A stretch of DNA of 64,000 nucleotides, taken from positions 10,352,339-10,416,338 of the forward strand of contig CAMGYJ010000002.1 of NCBI GenBank assembly GCA_946122785.1. Reading direction: 5' to 3'. This DNA comes from Linum tenue (taxonomy: Eukaryota > Streptophyta > Magnoliopsida > Malpighiales > Linaceae). The position numbers and the translations under genes are program-made. Position 1 is the first letter of the stretch. Every line of letters starts with the position of its first letter. Of the stretch, positions 23,857 through 36,192 are shown piece by piece. The notes below the pieces were generated by a model. That model searched no databases and had not been told where the DNA came from. It worked only from the letters and a program-made list of their open reading frames with translations.

Positions 23857-25496
23857 GATTTAATTCACCCGCGTAGCCATAACTTTCACGATTTTGACAA
23901 ATATAGCCACTTTTTGAATAATACACAGATGTAGCCACACTTTTCAAACATTGTGAACTAATCTAGCCATTTTACTTAAAACATTTGACGGTGTTAAAGT
24001 CTCCGTCAGTTAAGTGGACGTTTTGCTGATATGTCCGCCAAATGGATGACACGTCATCGCCAACCGGATGGAGTTAGCCACGTGGACGCCACATCGGGAA
24101 AAAATTTATTTTCTTATAAAAAAAATAATTTTTTTATTTAACTCTCTCTCTCCCCTTCATCGTCATCGTTTTTATCCCCTTCCTCTCTTATTTTCTAGGG
24201 TTCATAGAGCAGAGACTGATTTTCAATCCCTTCTTCTCATTTTCAATCCCTTCTTCCTTCCATCTTCAATCCCTTCCGTCGAGACCTCCTCTCTACCCCA
24301 ACTCCTCACTGCCGTCGACGCCTCCTTCTCAGCATACCCATATCGCCTCCCCTTCACCGTCACTGCTACTGTCCCCTGTTTCTCTCCTGATTCCATTTTC
24401 GCCTAAATACACCAATATCCCAGCCGTTCCTTCATCTCCGTTTCCGACAGTTGAATCCATGCCGAATAGGTCTGGAAAGAAGGTGGATTTCAAAGCTTGG
24501 ATTTCTTCCTCTTCGCTTCATCTCCCTCTCCAAAGCTTGGATTTCTTCCTCTGCTACTATCTCTCTCTTTGATTTTTGATTCCTTATGGAATGGATAATC
24601 GATGAGCAACAGATTCAGGGCGTCGTTCCTGGTTCCGATGCCACTGTCGCTGTGGAATCCCTATCGAGGGGAGAACGACCCCTGTCCACCGAAGAAAGCA
24701 GGAGAGGATCTGAATCGGTCGTTCATATCCCGCTCGCAACTCCGACTCTGAAAATCATCTTATGGCGGAGACTTTAGAGATTCAGCAATGGCGGAGAGAA
24801 ACAGATACACGAACTCGTCGATAGCGACATAATGAACAAGGCCTGGCAAAGAAACGATGGCGATTAGGGTTCTTCAATTTCTGGATCTGGAATTTTTCAA
24901 AGGGGAAGTTCAATGGCGATTAGGGTTCTTCAATCTCGGTCTGGTATTTTCGCCGACGAGATGTAAGAGGTGAGGGGAGGCCAGATCATGCAAGAGGAGG
25001 AGAGAAGAGGAGGAATCGCTGTCAGTCCCCTGTTGCCCACCGTCGTCGCTTTGTACTTCTCACAGATCGACGGACTTTTTCAGCTCCGGACCACCACCGC
25101 CACCTCTCTTCTCCTTCTTCTCCGATGGGTCGTTGAGAAATGCATTTTCTTGTTCGTTGGGCTAATGGGAAAGAGCTTGTGGGTGCAGCGACAGAGGATT
25201 GGCAATGGCGAGAAGAAGAAGAAGAGGAAGGGAAGTCTTAGCGGCGGAAAAAACATAAATTATAGGGTTTTCAGTTAATTAAAAGAAAAGGATAATTTTT
25301 ATTGGCATTTTCTTTTATTATTTATTATTTAGTTAATTAAAAAAACATGCCACGTCAATCACTACCGTTAGTCCAGTCAGCATTCGCAGTTAGTTCGTTA
25401 AAGTTTTTGACGGAATGGCTATTTTAGTGTATTTTTCAAAAAATGGCTATATTTGTCAAAACCGTAAAAGTTATGGCTATGCGGGTGAATTAAACC
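23857..25496. mobile_element. Mutator-like element with long TIRs and gene-like filler (Pack-MULE type)
   Basis: Ends GATTTAATTCACCCGCGTAGCC and GGCTATGCGGGTGAATTAAACC are inverted repeats extending over 100 bp, flanked by the perfect 9-bp duplication TAATATTTA (23848-23856 and 25497-25505). No transposase is present. The interior from about 24130 to 25260 has coding-like composition, including a 63-codon frame at 24586-24777, but I recognise no protein. Its inverted repeats share phrases such as GACAAATATAGCCA with the element at 47267-48822, so both belong to one family. It interrupts the Copia gag gene. Confidence 0.9.
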
Positions 25497-28436
25497 TAAT
25501 ATTTATTCCAAGCCGACTGCCTCTCATAAGTTTGATATTGAATGTGATCTTGGTCGCTTGACTCGGGGTGATTCAGATGTGAACACATATTATCAGAATG
25601 CTGCCACGCTCTGGACGGAACATGATCACTTGACTAGTTCCGTGTTGTCTAGTGCCGTCTCGGCTGAAGTCATTCGAGAGCGCACTAGCACTCATATCAT
25701 GCGGTTCTTGATGAACTTACGCCCTGAATTTGAAGGGATTTGGGCTCACTTTTGCACCGTAATGTTAAGTCAATGGATGAGATTCTGGGAGAGTTGCTTC
25801 GTGAGGAGACACGCTTGCGTAGCCAGGGAAGCTGGATATTCATGCTAGTGATCATCCCACTACCTATGCTGTTCAGGGAGGGAAACCTCAGTTTCATCGT
25901 ACTGCAAAGGGTGAAATTATTTGTCATAATTGCAAAGAACCGGGTCATATCCAGTATCACTGCAAGAAGAGGAATGTTTGTAACTACTGTAAGCAGGATG
26001 GTCATATGATTGTCGAGTGTCCGGAGAAGAAAAATATGTGCAATTATTGTAAACAAGAGGGCCATGTGATTGCGGATTGTCCTACTCTAGCTCGTCGGGG
26101 TCGTGGTCGTGGCAATGGCTCCCGTGGTGGACCTAGTCCTGGGGCAGCCTACGCTACAATGATGGTTGCTGCTGAACCATCTTCTTCTCTCACGTCGGCC
26201 GATGTTCAACGTCTTGTCCAGGAGGTGTTGAAGGAAGCTCTTCCTACCACTCTTACTTCGGCTTTTGCTACGGGTACAACTTCTTCTTCTTGGCATGTGG
26301 ACTCTGCTGCTTATAATCACATGACTAGCTCCCGTCATTCCTTTAGTTCACTTGATACATCAACTCCCTCTCTTAATTTACAAGCTGCAGATGGGTCTCT
26401 TATGACAGTTAAGGGTGTAGGACACATAACTCGGCCTCATATTCCACTGCCGAATACTCTATATGTTCCAAAGCTTGTCCCTAGTCTTGTTTCTGTGGGT
26501 CAGCTAGCAGATGACGGTTGTCGGGTTACATTTGACCGTTCCGGGTGTCTTGTGCAGGACATGAAGACGGGACAAGAGCTAGGGAGAGGGAGTAAGAGGT
26601 CGGACATTTATTTTGGATTCTTACTCTCGGTGAGGAGGCTAGGATGTGAGGAGTCTTGAAGAAAGGAAGGTTGCGGCAGTAGGGAGCTTAGGAGTAGCTC
26701 AGCATAATTTGTCGGATTCTAGTAGAGATTTGTTGGTTTTTGCAATTAAATTATCAGATTGGGATTTATGGCATTTTCGTTTGGGTCATCCTCATTCTGC
26801 TCGACTTCGTACTATGTTTCAGAATATGGTTATCTGGTACTGTTTTGTATTATCAGATTGATGAGTGTGTTCATTGCTTACAAGCTAAGATGACACAAAA
26901 TTCCTTTTCTTCAAGCTCTACTGTTTATTCTCAGCCATTTGATCTCGTACATACAGATTTGTGGGGACCCTCACCTGTCACATCCCATTTGTGGTATCGA
27001 TATTTCGCATTCTTTGTAGATCATACCACACGTTATACATGGGTGTTTTTTCTTCGCCAAAAGTCTGAGTTGTATTCTGTCGCGCAGGACTTTATGGCCA
27101 TGGTCTCTACACAGTTTAATCGGACAGTTAAGATACTACGTTCATATCAGGGAGGAGAATATACCTCCGGCCCATTACAGAACCTCCTACGTGAACGTGG
27201 TATTATCTCTCAACAGTCTTGTACAGGCGTGTCCCAACAAAATGGTTTGGTGGAGAGGAAAAATCGACATGTTCTTGAGCTCACTCGGGCTATATTGTTT
27301 CATTCTTTGGTTCCTTCGGATTTCTGGGTTGAAGCTGTCCATACTACTGTTTATTTGATTAATAGACAAATCACTCCTATTCTGCAGCAACAGAGTCCAT
27401 ACCAGGTACTATACTCACGTCTACCCAACTATGGTTGGCTAAGAGTTTTTGGGTGTGTGTGTTACGTTCTTCTCACCTATCGAGAAAGAAATAAACTCAT
27501 GCCCAAGTCCATCAAGTGTGTTTTTCTTGGTTATTCGGAGACTCAAAAGGGCTACGTTTGCTACGATGTTGCCGCGCGAAGAGTTCGGATTTCATGTAAT
27601 GTTGTGTTCCTTGAACACATGTTGTATTTCGGCAGCCCCGAGTTTGCCTCCTCTCAACCACCGGATTTGGATTTCTTAAGTTTGCCAGAGCTGCCCACAT
27701 CACCCGTCGCTGTAACACCCCACCCTAAAACTCATGGGTTGAACCAATGGTTCACCCGCACAACGAAATCTCTATTGGGGTTATGCAAAAACTCAACTGT
27801 TTACCACTGATAATATACATACCTACATTAATTTAATCCAAAATCACAACAATCAATTCTCAAATTACTCATCATATACTATACATCAACTCGATCTAGT
27901 TCATTTATTTTATGTAAACCAAATCAGAGTGTCATTCACTACTATGCTCAGTACGGTACCATCTACTATGCAATACCCAAATCATCGACTCCTAAAACAT
28001 AATGAGAGTTATTTCAAAATCTGGAAAAACTTCAAAACCAATCCTCCATCGATCATTGTGCAGTGCCAGAGTTTCTCTCAAATCATTCGAACCTGTAAGA
28101 AACTGAACAGAAGTGGGTCAGCAACTAAGCTGTGTGTGTGGATCTTTCCCACGACCTAGTTTTTGGGACCTCAATCAGCTAATAAAACAATCATAATCAA
28201 TCGTAATTTAGTACTCTAGATGCCATCTTAAATCATCATATATAAATTACTGATCAAATTATCGAATCCACCAACTCATCATCACCAAATCAATTTATCC
28301 AAATAAGATAATCACATAATTTCACGAACACATAATCAATGCATGATATGAAAATTCCGGTTAATTATTAATGGCGCCAAGGTCACCATACACTTACCCC
28401 CGCTCGAGCAAATCATCATTTGTGGTGCTCATGCAA

Positions 28437-28535
28437 CCACAACACTCAATCCGTGGTTTTTAACCACAACACTCATCTGTGGTTTTTAACCACAACACTC
28501 ATCCTTGGTGCTCATGCAACCACAACACTAAATCA
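28437..28535. repeat. Short tandem repeat of an AACCACAACACTCAT unit
   Basis: Four imperfect copies of ACCACAACACT lie about 27-33 bp apart, alternating with TGTGGTTTTT or TTGGTGCTCATGC. Because the two phrases are partly complementary, the array can fold back on itself. Confidence 0.7.
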
Positions 28536-30561
28536 TAAAGCGAGCTAAATCTACCCACTCTCAAGGGGTGAGGGTAAGTGCAAGCCCTTTCTATATCTAC
28601 GTGAATTAATATGATCACGAATCAAACCATTTCCATTTTTCTCATCCATCACAATCAATCCAGAATCAATGTAGTCTCACGGATTAACCAGTCCATATAT
28701 ATATTTCCCGTCGATTATCAACTCGGCGTTTCCAAAAACAAATCAACTATTTCATCATCCAATACTGAATCACATAGATCATTTCATTCTCCAGTAAAGC
28801 TACTCAGCAGTACCATGTCACCATTCCTCATCCAAATTTCATCAACAACTTCACGAAATAGCGCCAGTAAAGCTACCCGGTTGCGGTTAAAAATATCCTT
28901 AACTCAAAATTCACTTTCCTTCATTAAAATCCTCACAAAATTCATGTAAATGAATTTATTGACACAAAAATCCATTTAATCTAGTTTTGGTCATAAAAAT
29001 CAATTTAGACAATAAAATATTAAAAATCTCGTATTAACCATTATTTTATGGTAACTTAAATTCCAACAAAACGGTAAATCCGAAAATCTCCCAAAAATAC
29101 AAGAACCTCCAATTATCATTCTAAAACAGGTCTTTCCAGTTTTTATATTTTTCAACAGCTCAAAACCTTGAAAATAATATTACACTCGTTCTTTACCGCA
29201 AATCTCGTATTAAGCTCATTTTTACCATTTTAAAGATAAAAACTCTACCAACTGTCTAATTTACCCTTTCAAGAGCACATCCCATTTAAAAATCCATACT
29301 GGCCATTTTAAAGTGATCCAATCTTAAAGATAAATAAAACACGTTTTTACCAAGCTTTTCGTAAAATTCACTGTTATGCAGTTTTTAATTCGGAAACCAT
29401 TTTCAAGTGAAATCTTCTGTTTAATCTGCCCCAACGTCATTTTAGAAAAACAAAAATCTCTTAGATCAGTTTTAAACTCAATAAACCCAACTATCCATTT
29501 TTACGGTGAAACTTGTCAAATACCGATATTTACACCGTAAAATCCATAACAATCAAGAATAATCACCAGATCATCATATCAACAAATAAGTTATCACCCA
29601 CAGTAATCCATCCATCCAAATATGTAAATCAAGCATAAATAATTGAAGCAATAATTAAGGTCCTCTTAATCCCCACACACCTTAATTTAGCCGATTCCTA
29701 GTCGGGAATTAAGTTCTGAAATTCCAGTAATTGACTTCTAAAAATCCTCCTCATTCCCACGGCCGTGTAGTCGCAAACGGTTTGTCGTTTGGATGTCAAA
29801 CGAAGAAACTGCGAGCCGATTAAGATTAGTATGGAAAATTACCGAATAATACCTTGTATTTTCGAACTGTCAGACACAGCTCTGGAACTTAAAATCGTAC
29901 TATTATGCGTACAAACTTTCGAACCTCATTTCTCCCTCGTTTGAGCTCGGAATTCAATTCCGTCGACTCCGTGGTGCTCCTGGCGACGAGCTCTACGCAT
30001 CAGTATCAATCGTTTTAATTATCATTGCAGTTGATGATGCCGACGCCGAGGTCGGGATTATTTCGATGAAGCTCTGATGCGCTCTAACGAACTCCAAACG
30101 TGATTTCAACTCCATCAAAGGGTTTCTGGGCATTCGGTGGCCTACCCCAGACCTTTAAACGCTGTTAGTTCCTTCTGGTTTCCTTTCTCTCTTTCTCTCA
30201 CTCTTTTCTTTCTTTCCTTCTACTTGCGGATGTCAAAATCGACGAGGAGAAGGGAGCTTTAAACTACCGTACGTTCAGCCTCCCTCTCTCTCACTCCTAT
30301 CCGCTGCACCAGCATTAAATCCCTGCTGGAAGGCCGCCTTCTAACTTGCAGGTTTGAAGAGAGTGCCTTCCGCCTCCCGAAGCCGGCCGCCGCTTGAAAT
30401 CCTTAGCTCGCCACGTCCTGGAAGTGTTCGACGAAGTGTCAAGACTACTGGCTCTTTAATTGAAACGACGACGTCAAAGTTTTGGCTGGCTGGTTGTATA
30501 CAACAGGGACACAACTAACGTTCTTAACCAGAATTAGATTAATTATTGCAAAATAATTACT

Positions 30562-30637
30562 TTGTTGTCTAGCGGTTAAAATGCCTCTCTTAGCTCTCAT
30601 TATACCCAGTAGGTTAGTGGTTCAAATCCCGCTATTG
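30562..30637 (+). other. tRNA-like sequence with A and B boxes, in the solo LTR
   Basis: TAGCGGTTAAAATG (30570-30583) fits an RNA polymerase III A box and GGTTCAAATCC (30619-30629) is a perfect B box, at tRNA-like spacing. The stem sequences do not form a clean cloverleaf by eye, so it is a tRNA relic or a SINE-like head rather than a functional tRNA gene. Confidence 0.4.
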
Positions 30638-31946
30638 ATTTTTAATTTCCCTTATATATTTTTCAAATGCATACTCATATCTAATAACCAATTATTATTG
30701 TTTTCCCGTAGCATCTACTCTCGTCAACGACGTAAACTTCACGATATGAAGTTTCGGTAAAAAAAATCTGTAGAGGAATTTTATTTTCCCCTTTCAAGTT
30801 TATTCTATTTTGTTTAGTCTAGTCGGGATGTTACAGTCACTGCCGATTTTGTTGATCATGATTCTTCTGCATCTTTGTCATCACAAAATCCTTCTACAAC
30901 CAGCTCCTCCTCGACGGCTTCCTCTGCCAGTTCGCCTTCTTCTCCATCTTCGACAAGCTCCTCCTCGACGAGCTCCTCCGATAGCTCACCTTCTTCTTTG
31001 TCTTCCTCTTTCCGTACGAGTCAGCAATCCTCGTCGACAGAATCTCATCCCGTGGATCATGCAGCCCCACCACTACGTCGATCTGACCGCACGACTAAGG
31101 GTCAACCGCCTCGTCGTCACTCGGACTTTGTGGCATTTTCGACTCTTGCTATCGTGGTCCCTGCCTTTTACAAACAAGCCAAGGGGCAGGCTGAATGGGA
31201 TAACGCTATGCAAGTTGATACTGATGCTCTAGAGGCAGCTCACACGTGGGATTTAGTTCCTTGGTCTCCTGAATTCTCGGTAATTGGTTGTCGGTGGGTG
31301 TTCACCATCAAAATGAATCCGGATGGTACTATTGAATGATTCAAAGCTCGGTTAGTGGCACAGGGGTTCGGCCAGGAGTATGGTATCGACTATGCAGAGA
31401 CTTTTGCTCCGGTCGACAAAATGCAAAATGTGCGTAGTCTGTTAGCAGTGGCAGCAATGAAGGGTTGGTCGTTAATTCAGCTGGATGTGAAGAATGTGTT
31501 TCTTCATGGTGATCTTAAGGAAGTGATATATATGGAACTACCACCTGGGTACACAAAAGGTGATAGTTCTATGGTGTGTCGGCTTCGTCGTCGTTGTATG
31601 GTCTCAAACAAGCTCATCGTGCGTGGTTTGAAAAATTCCATGATACAGTGATTCAGGATGGTTTTGTGCAAAGTGATAGTGACCCATCTCTCTTCCTCTG
31701 TACTACAGCTCGTGGCTTGACTGTGCTTTTGATATACGTGGATGATATGGTGGTCAGTGGTGATGATGTGGAGGGAATTCAGGAAGTTACACAGACTTTG
31801 CGGTCTGCGTTCAACTTGAAAGAATTGGGTGATCTCTCATACTTTCTAGGGCTTGAGATTCATCGATCTGCTGCTGGTATTCATGTTTGACAGCGAAAGT
31901 ATGTGGTTGATTTGCTGGAAGAGGCACAGATGGATGAATGCATTCC

Positions 31947-32283
31947 GTGGAATTTGACTTGGGCTATCCAGGTTCCTCCAAAACTTAGATTCTTCATCTG
32001 ACTATGTCTTAAAGTGGTTCTTCCAACAACAGTAGCGCTCAGATCTTGTGAAGTTAGTTTTAGAAGTTAGGAGTACCTAACTGTAATTAACCCATCTAGG
32101 GTTAAGGGCTCGGCTAAGTATATATATGTTGTATAGCCGAGTTTAGCTGTAACTGAGACATACGTAATAAATCGTGAACTCTGCCTTGTGTCGTGGACTA
32201 GTCTCAACGATCATCGTTGGGGAAACCACGTAAATCTTGCGTCTCGTGTTCTTGTGATTCTTTGTGTGATCATATTCTTGACA
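31947..32283 (+). repeat. Second copy of the 337-bp LINE-flank plus LTR block
   Basis: This block aligns without gaps to 21612-21948. The first 111 bases (LINE sequence) differ at one position and the 226-bp LTR part at about twelve. Both copies share the same TGA in the LINE frame. It replaces the expected 3' end of the Copia element. Confidence 0.9.
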
Positions 32284-33160
32284 GTTAATTGTCTTAGACG
32301 TTGCCCAGTTTGTTGGCGATCACGAGAAAATATAGAACGATTGTTCTTTCATTGCCCCCTTGCCAATCAATTCTGGTATTTTGTGGGATTAAGTGACATA
32401 TTGGTTTTGGCCCCTACAACAAATTTTAGTGTATGGTGGCGTCAAGTTATGCTAAGTAAGCAGTCCCAAATCCTTATTCTCAAAATTGTATGCCTATTGT
32501 GGAGAATTTGGAAATCAAGAAATAAAGTGGTATTTTAAAATATCCACCCTCATGCCCGTTCTCTTGCTTGCCAATTCTCATCCCAGGTCCATGAAGGTCT
32601 CTCCACTTTGTCGCTATCCTCCGCTACCCTTCCTTGTGCCCCTTCGTCTTCTACTCTACTCTGGGAATGCCCTCCTCAATACTTCATGAAGATCAACTTT
32701 GATGTTGTTGTCCAAGCTTCTAGTTCCTCGTCGGTTCTAGTGGTTCGTGGCTTCGATGGGCATGTGCTTCTCGCCTTGGGCAGCATCAGGGGATCTCTGA
32801 CCCGTATCTCGCAGAACTCCTTGTAGCTAGGGAGGTGATTTCTCTTGCAGCTTCCAGAAGGTTATCTCGTGTCATCATTGAAGGCGATGCAGAAGTAGTC
32901 ATCCGTCAACTCAACCTTGGTGTGGTGGAAGATTCTACATGAGGTCCTCTCCTGCGAGATTGTCTTCTTAGTCTTGAATCTTTCTCTCATTGTATAGAAT
33001 TTAGGGCGGTACCACAGACTGCCAACTGGGCTACCCATAGAGTGACACGTAAATCCTTGTTGTTGTCTTGGTTAGAGTTAGCTTCTTTTGTCTTGGTTAG
33101 AGAGGAATTGTCGGTAGTTGTTCTTTCTAACTTTTGCCTTGATCTTTCTCAGGAAAAAAA
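32284..33160 (+). pseudogene. LINE fragment, right half: zf-RVT and RNase H-like domain
   Basis: Continues the LINE cut at 21722. Frame 32284-32538 reads CLRRCPVCWRSREN, then FFHCPLANQFW, then LLWRIWKSRNKVVF, the zinc-binding zf-RVT region. From about 32660 a second block matches the RNase H-like RVT_3 domain: KINFDVV, AREVISLAAS and EGDAEVVIRQL hold the expected acidic residues. Stops at 32824-32826 and near 32940, plus a shift between the blocks, show decay. The 3' end is unclear; an A-rich stretch begins near 33155. Confidence 0.78.
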
Positions 33161-36120
33161 GATGAAACAATTTTATTCCCATAAACACTCTAGTAATATA
33201 AAGAAAAACTGAAGAATGTGGTAAAATATTTGAAATGAAAAATCATCTGACTCGTATTGATTTCTTCGAGATCCATATTTGACAATATTAGTCGATTTCG
33301 AGCTTCCAATGCTTATTTTCCTCAATAAGATCACGTCAACTTTAAGAACCAAAAATTGAGATCATTGAACTTTTGTTCATAATTCACCTCGATTTGTTTT
33401 ATTATAGATTCAAACTATTCGTAAAAGGAACTTGAATTTCCTATGTGAGGGCGACGAGATAGAGGAGTGGTTGCGGTAGAGGCTCCAAATACGGTCAGTA
33501 ACCCTGGTTTAAGTGGAGCCAGAAAATCCAGATCTAAGGGAAGAGAATTAAAAGTATTTTTGTTTTGTTTTCTTAATCGACTTTTTTTTTTTGCACAGAT
33601 CGAACGAGTTCGTTGTGCTCTACAAAATGTGATCCACTTTCAATTTTTGAGAAAAAAAATTATTGCCTCTCGTTACCAACTTCATACCATATGGTATCTT
33701 CGTTTATAAGTTGTTTTTGAAAAAATTTGCACAGAATGAACGAGTTCATCATGATCTATTAGATCTACAAATTTCTTGGTGAAAAAAATATATGAGAAAA
33801 AAATACCAAAAAATATTACCCAATACCACCCTGGTATGAGGTGGTATATTGTGATACACAATGTTGAAAGTCGTAAATGACAGTTAGTATACTCTTACTA
33901 TCATGTATTCAATCATCCTACAGTCTTGGTATGTTCATACTATCATGGTAAACTTTTTCATACTATATGGTATGCTCTTATTTAATATCAGTCAATACCA
34001 TATAGTATATACTGGTAAAAAATGGCTCAATTTTTTTCGTTCCAAAAATATATCAAAATTGATATCATTTGAAGAGCACAATTAATCTAATCTAACTATG
34101 TCAAAAAAATTAAATTCTGACTTAAAACGAGTGAGAAATCGTCCGTTAAAATTAAGGGGAAAAAATTAAAGGCTTTCCCGGAACGAGTGAGAAATCATAC
34201 TTATTTTTAATTTTCATTAAAAATTTGTCAACCATAATCAAACCATGGTTTAGGGCACAAATATCTAAAATACCCTTTCTAATTTCACTTAAATATTTTT
34301 TGGTTTTTATAGTTCGCTCCTAATAATTTCAGACTTGTAGAAATAGTTTTAAAAAAGAGTTAATATACAAAACTATTAACAACAACCTTTCTTTGCGTGA
34401 TCCATTTTTTTCCTTCTGCAGTTTGCTAAACTGTGTGGGTTCTTTGATATCTAAATAGAAGGTGAGTTTCATGCTAGCATTCTTTCTACAAAACTCTCAT
34501 CAAAACATGAAAGCGTGCAAATAGATTGTTATCTTCTTGAGACTTAGAGGTCTTTTGAAGAATGAGATTCGGAGTATGGTTTCATAGAATTGACATATGT
34601 AACAAATTATGTTTTTCTTTATTTTTTGCATCCTTAGGTTTAGGTTGAGAGAGTTTAAATCGTTAAGACTATAGATATAAATTCTATCATAAATGTGGAA
34701 ATTCTATGATTTCACTTGAGATATTTTTCCACTAATGTCAACAATCACGCCAAACATAAAAAAAAATAATGAATAGTTAGAATATTTAGATTGTTTAAAA
34801 ATTAAAAATTTAGACTCTATTCTTCAAACTACCCATACACTCACAAAACCTCATGAAAGCAATGTAGCCTCTTGAAAGAAGAACATACAAGAATTACATC
34901 ACAATAGCACGACAATCTGGATGATCCATGTTCCTCCCGTTACACTCTTTTCACCAGGGAAGCTAACAGATATTGCATATCATTTATTCTTTTCTAACTA
35001 GTTTGTCGATACTCATATGCATATAAGATTCGAGTAGTAAATCAAAACCATAATCATATTCGTTCGGTTTCACTTATTCATAGATATCCACGGCGGATGT
35101 CTTTTTTATCATTTCATCTAATGTGTTACTATTTATGACTATATTCTCACTATACAACTAAAAATCACAATTATAAGTCACTAATCTTAAGCAAATCAAT
35201 AAAAACAAAAACAAAAATTCATTGGAATATTATATATGCATTATGCATGCTGAATAATTTGGGAGAGATAATAACAATTTATAGAAAAATATACATATCC
35301 ATCTATGATCGAGCATAGTAGGAAACTCATGCTCGTCCATTACCTATAATATTCGTGCTTGAATTTTATCCATACTGCCGAACAATTAATTTAGCTCGAA
35401 TTTTACCCTATCTTATTAGTTGATATTTTCACCAACCCTACATTTTACTATTCACCTTAACCCGTGGATCACACATTGGAAGATCCAAATTCACGTCATA
35501 GCTTGTGACACATAAAACTACTGTTGCCTGATCCTTGGCCAAAGTTTGGAGGAAACAAAGATGCTCCCCCATTATACATCCATTCAAAGATGATTTGTGA
35601 TCTATATAATTCACCAATTTCTTAACACTCTTCCCCGCCAATTATATAGTGCCAAAGATGTATTAGATAACTTAAACTTTTCTAGATTCACTTGCCACTT
35701 AATTATACCATGCTTTACATGGAATTATACTCTTACCCAAATATCTGCCAAGAAATTCCAAGTAAATTCAAAATAACAAAATAAAAAAAACCCTTTAATT
35801 GGTAGGAGAGTTGCCCCAAAAATTGACAACACCTAGTCAGCAATTGGTGGATTAGAACCTTTAAAAGTGATTTTAGCATATATTCTTATATTCTTAAAAG
35901 TGATTTGCAATTATGTTGATAAAATATATGCCCTATGTCCCCTCTTTCCCTTCTTGATATGCAAAAATTCTCATTCACTCTCTTACGTAGCATATAATTC
36001 CTTACTTAGCTTCAACCACAAGCAATTAACAACAAGTTTGTTTCTTTATCATCACCCATATATCCATTCATCCCACTCTAAATTGGGTCATTAACCAATT
36101 CCTCAAATGATCTCTCCATA
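33161..36120. other. Long AT-rich intergenic region with one dispersed repeat
   Basis: No gene recognised. Roughly 33590-34030 is a diverged copy, in the opposite orientation, of the sequence at about 62600-63020; shared phrases include GATCTATTAGATCTACAAATTTC and ACGAGTTC. The rest is AT-rich sequence with no paired repeats or RNA genes that I can see. Confidence 0.5.
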
Positions 36121-36124
36121 ACAC

Positions 36125-36130
36125 TATAAA
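36125..36130 (+). promoter_or_regulatory. Likely TATA box of the DC1-domain gene
   Basis: TATAAA in the context ACACTATAAATCA, 63 bases upstream of the ATG at 36193, a normal distance for a short plant 5' leader. Confidence 0.6.
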
Positions 36131-36192
36131 TCATACCTTGTCACATACCCTCCAAAAGGGCCAAAAACCCTATACTACAAAAGAAAGAAGCA

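Larger units (their letters stand above)
27711..30835. repeat. 3.1-kb solo LTR, probably a Gypsy element, inside the Copia pol gene
   Basis: Starts TGTAACACCCC and ends GGGATGTTACA, with a 5-bp duplication differing at one base (GTCGC at 27706-27710, GTCAC at 30836-30840). No primer-binding site, coding domain or second LTR is present, so this is most simply a solo LTR left by recombination. Long LTRs with TGTAACACC...GTTACA ends are known in plant Gypsy lineages; the exact lineage is not determinable here. The Copia frame continues across it once it is removed. Confidence 0.8.
23569..31946 (+). pseudogene. Copia gag-pol polyprotein, interrupted and decayed
   Basis: Starts at ATG 23569. Pieces in order: gag N-terminus (23569-23817), shifted by an extra T near 23814 and cut by the insertion at 23857-25496; gag continued at 25506-25850; three tandem CCHC knuckles (about 25918-26080); protease with HVDSAAYNHMT near 26297 in place of the usual DSG; pre-integrase LWHFRLGHP near 26770; integrase core (26930-27300) with the first Asp in HTDLWGP and a Glu in VERKNR, but Tyr where the second Asp is expected (RSYQGGEY near 27147); the solo LTR at 27711-30835; a Ser-rich linker; then reverse transcriptase from about 31150 with a TGA at 31337-31339, a frameshift near 31580 and the YVDD motif near 31738. 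It ends abruptly at 31946. RNase H is missing. Confidence 0.9.
21723..32283 (+). mobile_element. Copia element inserted in a LINE and hit by three later insertions
   Basis: The 5' LTR (21723-21948) and the 3' LTR (32058-32283) are each 226 bp. The flanks show a 5-bp duplication with one mismatch, GTTAG before and GTTAA after. Inside are a primer-binding site, a gag-pol frame and three insertions: a hAT element (22016-23192), a Mutator-like element (23857-25496) and a 3.1-kb solo LTR (27711-30835). The polyprotein breaks off in the reverse transcriptase at about 31946 and is followed by a copy of the LINE flank and the LTR, so the normal 3' end and purine tract are missing. The LTRs differ at about 12 positions. 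The element is dead. Confidence 0.88.

Noticed and set aside
32284..32538. Treating the zinc-finger-like frame as a host gene
   Set aside because: Its CPVC and FFHC motifs and its continuity with the fragment at 21722 identify it as LINE zf-RVT sequence.
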